This document shows, in pieces, positions 27,469 through 34,496 of a DNA stretch of 64,000 bases; the first letter of the stretch is position 1; each line of letters starts with the position of its first letter. This stretch comes from Mycolicibacterium mengxianglii. Its GTDB lineage: Bacteria > Actinomycetota > Actinomycetes > Mycobacteriales > Mycobacteriaceae. Under the pieces are notes generated by a model, which was not told where the DNA came from, did not search any database, and was given only the letters and a program-made list of their open reading frames with translations. Both the position numbers and the translations under genes were made by a program. The stretch covers positions 2,604,001 to 2,668,000 of the forward strand of contig NZ_CP065373.1 of the NCBI RefSeq assembly GCF_015710575.1. The letters are read 5' to 3'.

Positions 27469-29220
27469 TCAGGACTCGGATTTCGGGCCGGCAGCAGCAT
27501 TCCATTGGCGGGCAAGCAGATCACGAACCGCCCGCGAGGCGTGTCGGGTGGTTGCCGCCGCCTCGGAATCGAGTCGGTTGGACAGGTCCACCGGGCCGTT
27601 GCGCGCCCGCTCGATGGCCTCGGCGATCGCTGTCTGTACCTTTTCGACGTCCTGTGGGGTGGGCGCATCGGCATTGTCGACGGTGAGCAGTCCGTCGCAG
27701 AACCCGAGCTTCGCCCAGTCCCGAACGTGGTAGCTCAGCGGCACGATCGTGGTGGCGAGGTCGTCGAGTTCCTCGACGGTACGCAGCGTGATCCGGGCGG
27801 CAGCGGCCTTGTGCATCGCGTGGATCTCGACGCCGGGGTCATCGAGTGCCAGGATCTGGTTGGCCTGCAGGCCGTGGGTGAGGAACCCGCCCGACAGCGC
27901 CTTGCCGACCACAATGGTGACGACGGGATGACCGGCGGTGCGCGCGCAGTGATAGGCGTCGGTGCTGGCCGCCATGGCCTGATGCAGACCGGCCATCTCC
28001 TCGTAGCGCCCGTACGCCTGGCTGGGTAGGTCGACGACGGCGACGATCGCGCGCTTGTGTTCGGCGTCGGCGTCGCTGTCGACGACCCCGCGGACTGCCT
28101 GGGCCAGCGCCAGTGCTTCGGTCAGGCCCACCTGGCCTTCGCGGGCACGATAGAACCGGTTTGCGGGATCAGGGACCACGGCCAGGTACCGGGCCGTTTC
28201 CGTAGTGGCCGATAACACCGATGGAATGATCACCTCGGGGGTGGCTGCTCCGCTGAGCCCGCGCAGCCACGTTCGTCCTCGGGTGGCAGGCGACCCGGTA
28301 CCTCTGTCGGCTGAGATGTGCGCGGGCGGCGGTACCGGCTCGTAGGCCGGGCCCCAGAGTTTCCGGAGCTGCTGTGGGCTGGGTGCGTCGGCCGGGTTCA
28401 GGACAGCCAGCCGGGAGGCCAGCACGTCCAGTCGCCGGCTTCGATGACTACCGGGCCCGAGGACACCGGCGCCGATCGCCTCGGTGAGGGCGGTACGCAA
28501 CCGATGTGTGTCATCGGGGACGAACGCGTCGGCCAGACCGGTGGCGAAGCGTTGCTCGCCACCATCGATGGCCCAGATCAGACCGTGGTCGCTGGAGTCG
28601 AACTCCTCGACGCCGCCTTCCTGTTCGATGACGGCGGGTCCGTTGAGCCCGAGTCGGGCCTGTGGTGTGACGATGAGCGTGGTGCACAGTCCAGCGGCGA
28701 TGCTCATCCCGCCGAAGGAACCGACGGTGCCTGCGATCACGCCGATCACCGGCGCGTGCGGGCGCAGATCCAGTACCGCAGAGCAGATTTCGGCGACGGC
28801 GTTGAGTCCGAGGTTGGCTTCCTGCAACCGCACGCCGCCGGTCTCGAACAGGATCACGGCGGCGGTCGGGGTCCCGTTCCGCGAATCCGCGGCGGCCAGC
28901 AGCGATGCCTGGGCGATCTTGGCGCCGGACACCTCGCCGGTCCCGCCGCCCAGGAAACCCTGTTCGATCGCGGCGATCACGACGGGCCGGCCGTCGACAC
29001 TGCCACGGGCGATGACCGTGCCGTCGTCGGCCTGCGGGGTGACGCCTTGGGGTTCGAGCCAGGGAGATTCGAGTCGATCGAAGGGCCCGGCGAGCACCCG
29101 CAGCGACCCGGGGTCCAGTAGGGCGGTGGCCCTGCCCAGCGCGTCCAGTTCGATGAAGCTCTGTCGTGCGAGCAGTTCCTGCCAGGTCTGCCCGGCCAGC
29201 AAGCTGTCGGCGGCAGTCAC
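27469..29220 (-). CDS. Fused malonate decarboxylase beta and gamma subunits (MdcD-MdcE)
   Basis: This 583-residue protein joins two carboxyltransferase (crotonase-fold) halves usually encoded as separate genes. The first half (to about 290) is MdcD-like with RPVVIAAIEQGFLGGGTGEVSGAKI, FETGGVRLQEANLGL and TVGSFGGMSIAAG. The second half (about 320-583) is MdcE-like with GLTEALALAQAV, DLPSQAYGRYEEM and VGKALSGGFLTHGLQAN. The complex decarboxylates malonyl-S-ACP to acetyl-S-ACP. The GTG at 29220 overlaps the stop of mdcC (GTGA). No frameshift or stop lies between the halves, so this is a true fusion. Confidence 0.9.
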   Translation of the reverse strand: MTAADSLLAGQTWQELLARQSFIELDALGRATALLDPGSLRVLAGPFDRLESPWLEPQGVTPQADDGTVIARGSVDGRPVVIAAIEQGFLGGGTGEVSGAKIAQASLLAAADSRNGTPTAAVILFETGGVRLQEANLGLNAVAEICSAVLDLRPHAPVIGVIAGTVGSFGGMSIAAGLCTTLIVTPQARLGLNGPAVIEQEGGVEEFDSSDHGLIWAIDGGEQRFATGLADAFVPDDTHRLRTALTEAIGAGVLGPGSHRSRRLDVLASRLAVLNPADAPSPQQLRKLWGPAYEPVPPPAHISADRGTGSPATRGRTWLRGLSGAATPEVIIPSVLSATTETARYLAVVPDPANRFYRAREGQVGLTEALALAQAVRGVVDSDADAEHKRAIVAVVDLPSQAYGRYEEMAGLHQAMAASTDAYHCARTAGHPVVTIVVGKALSGGFLTHGLQANQILALDDPGVEIHAMHKAAAARITLRTVEELDDLATTIVPLSYHVRDWAKLGFCDGLLTVDNADAPTPQDVEKVQTAIAEAIERARNGPVDLSNRLDSEAAATTRHASRAVRDLLARQWNAAAGPKSES

Positions 29221-29531
29221 GACTTGTCCTGGTTCACCGCTTCTGCGGCTTGCCGCAGTCGCAGTGTCACCACACCGGGGGTGGCGCCGGAGTCGTTGAG
29301 TTCCCACCGGCCGGCGACGTCGGTGCGGGTGAAGAACCTCTCCAAGACGTCATGCCACACGGTGTCGAATCCGTCGACGCTGGTGCGCACTCGCACCACA
29401 GCGTTGTCCGACGGCTCATCCGCCCCGGGGGGCTGCAGCAGGATCTCCAGGTCGCCGGACGCGACGACGCCGATGTGGATGGGTCCTCGAGGGACCTGCG
29501 TGGCGGGGAACTGATAATTCAGGGTCTGCAT
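29217..29531 (-). CDS. mdcC: Malonate decarboxylase acyl carrier protein (delta subunit)
   Basis: This 104-residue protein is the acyl carrier of the complex. The serine in VVASGDLEILL is the expected attachment site for the 2'-(5''-triphosphoribosyl)-3'-dephospho-CoA arm. The ATG at 29531 begins MQTLNYQFPA, the family N-terminus; a longer frame upstream is a shadow of mdcB. It overlaps mdcB by 13 nt and mdcDE by 4 nt. Confidence 0.9.
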   Translation of the reverse strand: MQTLNYQFPATQVPRGPIHIGVVASGDLEILLQPPGADEPSDNAVVRVRTSVDGFDTVWHDVLERFFTRTDVAGRWELNDSGATPGVVTLRLRQAAEAVNQDKS

Positions 29532-30376
29532 GACGCGACCTCTCCTTCGATGGTGTCGAGAAAGATGGTGGCCGACGACAGGTCTGCGCTGCCCCCGGGC
29601 GACAGCCGGTGCATCAGGCACAGGTCATCGAGAGCGGTGAAGCGCCGTCGGCCCTGGGGGGTTCCTGTCCCGCCTGCGGCCAGCACTGCCCGGGCGCCGG
29701 CCTGCAGTGCCCGTAGGCCCTGCGCCCCACCGCGATGCAGGACGCAGGTGTCGTCGAGGGTTGCCATCAACGCCAAAAGTGCGTGCAGCCGCGCTGAGGC
29801 CTCGTCGGCGCCGCAGCGCCGGGCGGCACGCAGGGCCGGCAGTGCGTGCCGAAGCACGTGCGGGAACCCCGCCTGGGCTTCGCCCGCCGCGCCGGCGACG
29901 CCGTAACGCCGGCGGGCGCGGGCGCCGTGGGATCCCGGGCCGGGGGACACCGTGGTGTGCCGGTCCGGGATTCGGGCCAACTGCGCGGCCGCCTGCACGG
30001 CGCCGGCGGGTCCCGCGTGTGCCGCACCGGCGCTGAGCAGCCCCAATGCCCACAGCGCGCCCCGGTGGGTGTTCACCCCGCCGGTGGTGGTGAGCATGGT
30101 CTCCTCACCGGCGCGGCCGATCTCGCCGAGTCGGGACCGCAGGCCGACGTCTATGACCGAATGTGTTGCCGCCGAGGCGCACTCGACGAAGGTGCGGCGG
30201 AGCGACTCCGCCGAAGCGTGCAGCATCGCCAGGTCCATATCGGTATGCGCGCCGGCTCCGCGCCGATCGACCAGGCCGGGTTTGGGGGTGAGGTCTGCTT
30301 CGGCCAGCAGCGCCGTCACCGCCACGTCGGCGATAGCGGCGCAGCGCAGCAGCGTGGTGGCGGCCATCGGTTTCAC
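29519..30376 (-). CDS. mdcB: Triphosphoribosyl-dephospho-CoA synthase
   Basis: This 285-residue CitG-family enzyme makes the prosthetic-group precursor for MdcC from ATP and dephospho-CoA. Visible motifs are TPKPGLVDRRGAGAHTDMDL, GVNTHRGALWALGLL, and DDTCVLHRGG with DDLCLMHRLSPGGSADL near the C-terminus. The GTG at 30376 overlaps the mdcA stop (GTGA), matching the coupling used throughout this operon. An ATG three codons later is an alternative. Confidence 0.9.
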   Translation of the reverse strand: MKPMAATTLLRCAAIADVAVTALLAEADLTPKPGLVDRRGAGAHTDMDLAMLHASAESLRRTFVECASAATHSVIDVGLRSRLGEIGRAGEETMLTTTGGVNTHRGALWALGLLSAGAAHAGPAGAVQAAAQLARIPDRHTTVSPGPGSHGARARRRYGVAGAAGEAQAGFPHVLRHALPALRAARRCGADEASARLHALLALMATLDDTCVLHRGGAQGLRALQAGARAVLAAGGTGTPQGRRRFTALDDLCLMHRLSPGGSADLSSATIFLDTIEGEVASCRP

Positions 30377-32055
30377 CAGTCCCGGAACTGCGACGGTGGT
30401 TCGTACAGGCCCCCGGACCACGCGACCAGATCCTCGATGCTGCGGGCCGCAAGCAACGACCGGTCCGCCAGGCGGGTCTCGACCCGGAGATCCTCGGGAA
30501 AGGCGACCAGGCCGTCACGTCGGAGCCGCTCGACGTCGCGGGCGTCGGCGCTACGGCCCACCGGCGTGACCCCGGCGACCGCGGCCAGCGCGGCGCGGCG
30601 GTCCGTCAACGAGGGCGCCTTGTACAGATAGGCAACGCCCTCCTCGGTGACGACATGAGAGACGTCATCGCCGTAGATCATCACCGGCGGCAGCGGCATC
30701 CCGGCCTGTGAGCCCACATCGATGGCGTCGAGTCGCTCGACGAATGTGGGAATGCCCCCGACGCGGAAGGTCTGGGCCATCTGTACCACCAGTTTGCGTC
30801 CGCGCCGGTTCGCGCCCTCGCCGTGGGCGAGGTCGAGCCAGGCAGCAGACGAGTGCCGTCGCCCATGCGGGTCGTGCCCCATGTTCGGGGCCCCGCCGAA
30901 ACCGGAAAGACGTCCGTCGGTCACGGTCGACGAGTTGGCGTCCCGGTCGATCTGCAGCGAGGACCCGATGAACATGTCGATGGCGTACTGTCCGGCCAAC
31001 TGCGCCAGCACCCGGTTGGAGCGCAACGATCCGTCGGCCCCGGTGAAGAACACATCGGGGCGGGCGGCGGCGTAGCGGTTCATTCCGGACTTACCGCCGA
31101 AGCTGTGAATCGACTCGACCCACCCTGATTCGATGGCCGGAATCAGGGTGGGATGCGGGTTGAGCACCCAGTGCCTGGCGATCCTGCCCTTGAGGCCGAG
31201 CTGCTCGCCATAGGTGGGTAGCAGCAATTCGATTGCGGCGGTGTCGAATCCGACGCCGTGGTTGAGTGAGACCACCCGGTGGCGTTCGTACACACCGCGG
31301 ATGGCGATCATGGCCTTGAGGATTTCGACGGCACCGATATGGCGCGGGTCCCTGGTGAACAGCGGCTCGAGAAAGAACGGCCGGTCGGCGGTCACCACAA
31401 AGTCCACCCAGCTGCCGGGAATGTCGACCCGGGGCAGTGCCGCGCCGTCCACGATCTCGTTGACCTGGACGATCACCACACCGTCGTGGAAGGCGGCGGC
31501 CTCGGCGATGGTAGGGGTGTCTTCGGTGTTGGGTCCGGTGTACAGATTGCCGTCGAGGTCGGCTTTTTCGGCGCACAGCAGCACGACGTCGGGAGCCAGG
31601 TCGACGAACATCCGGGCGTACAACTCGACGTAGGTATGGATGGCGCCGATGCGCACGGTGCCGTCCTCGGCCATCTGCGCGATGCGCAGGCTCTGCGGTC
31701 CGGCGTAGGCCAGGTCGAGTTTGGCTGCGATACCGCGCTCGAACAGATCCAGATGCTCAGAGCGCGACACCGAGGAGATCAGCATGTGCAGGTTGTTGAT
31801 CCGCTGGGGATCGCAGCCGGCCAGCGTGCGGGACAGGAAGTCGGCCTGCTTCTGGTTGTCCCCCTCCAATGCCACCCGGTCGCCGGGGAGGATGACCTCG
31901 TGCAGCAGGTCGGTGAGTCGGCTCGGGGACACGACCTTCCCGGTGCAACACGCGCTACCGGCCCGCAGACGTCGAGCTTTGGCCGTGCGGCGTGAATCCC
32001 ACCGAGGGGACGCCCCGGCGGCCGGATCGGTACCGGGTTGCTGATGAAGTACCAC
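30373..32055 (-). CDS. mdcA: Malonate decarboxylase alpha subunit (acetyl-S-ACP:malonate ACP transferase)
   Basis: This 560-residue CoA-transferase-fold subunit exchanges malonate for the acetyl group on MdcC. Landmarks are RWDSRRTAKARRL near the start, GDRVALEGDNQKQADFLSR, GPNTEDTPTI, GVGFDTAAIELLLPTYG, SGFGGAPNMGHDPHGRRHSS and GVAYLYKAPS. It is first in the operon mdcA-B-C-DE-G-H. The GTG at 32055 has no clear ribosome site. A long inverted repeat (32072-32113) lies just upstream. No MdcF/MadLM-type transporter and no MdcR-type LysR regulator are adjacent. Confidence 0.93.
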   Translation of the reverse strand: MVLHQQPGTDPAAGASPRWDSRRTAKARRLRAGSACCTGKVVSPSRLTDLLHEVILPGDRVALEGDNQKQADFLSRTLAGCDPQRINNLHMLISSVSRSEHLDLFERGIAAKLDLAYAGPQSLRIAQMAEDGTVRIGAIHTYVELYARMFVDLAPDVVLLCAEKADLDGNLYTGPNTEDTPTIAEAAAFHDGVVIVQVNEIVDGAALPRVDIPGSWVDFVVTADRPFFLEPLFTRDPRHIGAVEILKAMIAIRGVYERHRVVSLNHGVGFDTAAIELLLPTYGEQLGLKGRIARHWVLNPHPTLIPAIESGWVESIHSFGGKSGMNRYAAARPDVFFTGADGSLRSNRVLAQLAGQYAIDMFIGSSLQIDRDANSSTVTDGRLSGFGGAPNMGHDPHGRRHSSAAWLDLAHGEGANRRGRKLVVQMAQTFRVGGIPTFVERLDAIDVGSQAGMPLPPVMIYGDDVSHVVTEEGVAYLYKAPSLTDRRAALAAVAGVTPVGRSADARDVERLRRDGLVAFPEDLRVETRLADRSLLAARSIEDLVAWSGGLYEPPSQFRDW

Positions 32056-32071
32056 CAGAGAATCGTCGCCC

Positions 32072-32113
32072 CACCCGGTGAACTTCGCAGGGCGTTGCGC
32101 GCTTCACCGGGTG
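32072..32113. repeat. 11-bp perfect inverted repeat in the mdcA leader
   Basis: CACCCGGTGAA (32072-32082) and its exact complement TTCACCGGGTG (32103-32113) flank a 20-nt spacer. The repeat lies between the VOC remnant and mdcA, 17 nt upstream of the mdcA start. There is no T-run, so it is either a factor-aided terminator for the upstream remnant or a two-site operator for the mdc operon. Confidence 0.6.
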
Positions 32114-32135
32114 TTGAGCTGCCCGACGCCCGCCA

Positions 32136-32414
32136 TCAGGGCACCTCCTGGATGCGAATCATGGTGCCTGCCGGATCACGGATGGCACAGTCGCGGACTC
32201 CGTAGGGCTGGTCGGTGGGTTCTTGGACGATCTCGGCGGAATTGGACTGCAGCAGCTCGAACGTACTATCGAGGTCCTTGGTTGCCAGCACGATGATCGA
32301 GTAGGTGCCTTCGGCCATCATTTCTGCGATCACCCGGCGCTCCTCATCGGTGACACCCGGATCGGCGGCGGGCGGATGCAAGACGATGGAGGTTCCCGGC
32401 TGGTTGGGCGGGCC
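32136..32414 (-). pseudogene. VOC-superfamily (glyoxalase-like) gene, 5'-truncated
   Basis: The C-terminal two-thirds of a typical actinobacterial VOC protein is intact: QPGTSIVLHPP, DEERRVIAEMMAEGTY, IIVLATKDLDSTFELL and QEPTDQPYGVRDCAIRDPAGTMIRIQ. The usual N-terminal strand (about 50 residues, including the first metal ligand region) is absent. The upstream frame to 32558 encodes unrelated residues. In related genomes this gene follows an AraC gene like the one here, which has lost its 3' end at the same place, so one deletion probably removed both ends. Confidence 0.7.
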
Positions 32415-32473
32415 GTGCTTCTCGATTTCTGATCGGTCGCGTGACGTGTTTCTCCATGCACGACGGGAGTCCG

Positions 32474-32830
32474 TCACGCACACCCGTCGTCTGTGCGCGG
32501 TAGCTGCTGGGCGCAATACTCGGTGAAGCGGGTGCTGAAGGTGCCCAGCGACGAGCACCCGACCGCGAAACAGACGTCGGTGACACTGAGGTCCCCGCGC
32601 CGCAGCAGCGCCATCGCCCGTTCGATGCGCCGCGTCATCAAATACGAGTACGGGCTTTCGCCGAAGGCCACCTTGAAGCGGCGAGACAGATGGCCCGCCG
32701 ACATGTTCACGCCGCGGGCCAGGGCCTCGACGTCGAGCGGTTGCGCGTAGTCCCGATCCATCCGGTCGCGGACACGCCGTAGCAGCTTCAGTTCACGTAG
32801 GTGTTGCGCCTCAGTGGGTGCGCTGGTCAC
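32474..32830 (-). pseudogene. AraC-family regulator, 3'-truncated
   Basis: The GTG at 32830 starts TSAPTEAQHLREL. The two helix-turn-helix units of an AraC/XylS domain follow: LARGVNMSAGHLSRRFKVAFGE and LRRGDLSVTDVCFAVGCSS, then GTFSTRFTE. Immediately after FTE the sequence loses similarity and stops 15 codons later, where relatives continue with VGVPPSAYR and further residues. The second DNA-binding helix is therefore present, but its stabilising end is missing. It pairs with the 5'-truncated VOC gene downstream. Confidence 0.7.
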
Positions 32831-33845
32831 GTTCGCGATCGTGCCATGCGTATCGCCGGTTGCCCAGACCCTCGCCGGACAGGTGCCGCGGATAAGAAGC
32901 AGTGCCTGAGGGGTTTGATCCACCGAGCGATGTCGGGTGCCCGGGTTGTCGATCGCGCCGTCGGTGGGGGGCGGATCTGGCGTGGGCGACGATCTCGTCC
33001 ACCAGTTGCGGCCACAGCTCTTGGGGCAGGTCGTGGCCCATTCCCGGGAACACCACCAGTCGCGACCGCGGTATCAGATTCGCTGTTGCCAGGCCGCCGT
33101 CCACTCGAACCACTGGGTCGTCACCGCCGTGGAGCACCAGCGTCGGAACCGTCAGTGTGGACAGCCCCGCCGACCGGTCCGGGGAGGCGAGTATCGCCGC
33201 ATACTGTCGCGCCACACCGCCCGGATCGTTGTCCCGGATGAAGGAGCGGCGGGCGATATCGGCGATACGGTGCTCGTCGAGCGGGTACCCCGGGGAGCCG
33301 ATCATCTGGTAGACCTGCAGCGCGCGTTCGGCGGCGGTCTCGGGGTCGGCGGCCGCCGGTAACAGCAGGACCCGCTGCGCTTTCGCCCGGGCCTGCCCGG
33401 CGCTCTGCGACGGGCACGACATGATCGAGGTCAAGCTCGCGGTGCGGTGGGGGTGGCTGATGGCGAGTTGCTGGGCGATCATGCCGCCCATCGACATGCC
33501 CACCACATGCGCGGACTGCAGTCCGAGTGCGTCGAGCAACCCAACCGTGTCGTCGGCCATGTCCACCAGGGTGTACGGCGTTGTGCATCGCTCGCCGCGA
33601 TGTAGACCCATGATGTCCGGTACGCCGGCATCGTGAAGGTGGGTGGACTGCCCGATGTCGCGGTTGTCAAACCGGATTACGCGAAAACCGTTGTCGGCGA
33701 GTTGAGTACAGAAGCGTTCATCCCAGGCCAGTAGTTGGGCGGCCAGACCCGCGATCAGTAGCAGGGGCGGGGCATCGGAGGCCCCGAAGGTCTCGTAGAC
33801 CAGCTCCATGCGGCCCGCTGCGGCCCGCGCGGTGTTGTCTGGCAT
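32811..33845 (-). CDS. Alpha/beta hydrolase
   Basis: This 344-residue hydrolase has the fold elements LLLIAGLAAQLLAWDERFC, RFDNRDIGQSTH, nucleophile GMSMGG (Ser about 117), VPTLVLHGGDDPVV with the acid and GMGHDLP with the histidine. The last 55 residues (from SAPHRRRDRQ) are arginine-rich and unlike the family, which normally ends near LVDEIVAHARS. The stop codon may have been lost, so the frame reads on into the start of the AraC remnant. The start ATG follows AGGAG. Confidence 0.88.
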   Translation of the reverse strand: MPDNTARAAAGRMELVYETFGASDAPPLLLIAGLAAQLLAWDERFCTQLADNGFRVIRFDNRDIGQSTHLHDAGVPDIMGLHRGERCTTPYTLVDMADDTVGLLDALGLQSAHVVGMSMGGMIAQQLAISHPHRTASLTSIMSCPSQSAGQARAKAQRVLLLPAAADPETAAERALQVYQMIGSPGYPLDEHRIADIARRSFIRDNDPGGVARQYAAILASPDRSAGLSTLTVPTLVLHGGDDPVVRVDGGLATANLIPRSRLVVFPGMGHDLPQELWPQLVDEIVAHARSAPHRRRDRQPGHPTSLGGSNPSGTASYPRHLSGEGLGNRRYAWHDRERDQRTH

Positions 33846-34002
33846 GGTGCACTCCTGCGGTCAAGCTGTGAGGCGCGTGTAGGGCCTTGTCCAGATGGTT
33901 ACCCCTTCGGATTGCGCACAAGCACGCTGATTGGACCTCGACGAAACTCTTAGAGTGATAAGCAGTCTCGTCGGTGGCGTCGCCTACGTCGGGCTGGTCG
34001 CT

Positions 34003-34008
34003 TAGGGT
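34003..34008 (+). promoter_or_regulatory. -10 box of leaderless cynS promoter
   Basis: TAGGGT ends 7 nt before the GTG of cynS, placing the transcript start at the start codon. Confidence 0.45.
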
Positions 34009-34015
34009 TTGGGAG

Positions 34016-34471
34016 GTGACACGAGAAGAGATCACAGCGCAGATCGTCGCCGCCCGGCTGACCAAGGGGTTGACGTGGCAGCAGCTCGCGGCTGCTATCG
34101 ACAAACCAGTGGTGTGGACGGTGGCGGCGCTGCTGGGGCAGCACCCGATTCCCGTGGATGAGGGCAAGATCGTCGCCGACACGCTGGGTCTCGACGAGTC
34201 CGTGGTGGCGGTGCTCGCGGCGGTGCCCATGCGTGGCGGCCTGCCCAGCGCGGTACCCACCGATCCCACCGTTTACCGCTTCTACGAGGTGCTGCAGGTC
34301 TACGGCGGGGCCATCAAAGAGCTGATCCACGAAGAGTTCGGCGACGGCATCATGAGTGCCATCAACTTCAGTATCGACGTCCAGCGCAAACCGCATCCGG
34401 GCGGCGACCGGGTGGTGGTGACACTCGACGGCAAGTTCCTGTCCTATGACTGGACGCAGGCCGAAGGCTAG
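34016..34471 (+). CDS. cynS: Cyanate hydratase (cyanase)
   Basis: This 151-residue enzyme converts cyanate and bicarbonate to ammonia and carbon dioxide. The N-terminal helix-turn-helix-like domain (TREEITAQIVAARLTKGLTW) and the C-terminal active-site strand are complete, with Arg88, Glu91 and Ser114 corresponding to E. coli Arg96, Glu99 and Ser122. The GTG at 34016 gives the family length; the in-frame extension upstream is not needed. No cyanate transporter or carbonic anhydrase is adjacent. Confidence 0.95.
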   Translation: MTREEITAQIVAARLTKGLTWQQLAAAIDKPVVWTVAALLGQHPIPVDEGKIVADTLGLDESVVAVLAAVPMRGGLPSAVPTDPTVYRFYEVLQVYGGAIKELIHEEFGDGIMSAINFSIDVQRKPHPGGDRVVVTLDGKFLSYDWTQAEG

Positions 34472-34484
34472 CCTCAGCCGCTCC

Positions 34485-34490
34485 TAGACT
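34485..34490 (+). promoter_or_regulatory. -10 box of leaderless promoter for the acyl-AMP ligase
   Basis: TAGACT lies 6 nt before the GTG at 34497 in the 25-nt gap after cynS. It would start a leaderless transcript at the start codon. Confidence 0.5.
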
Positions 34491-34496
34491 GAGGCG

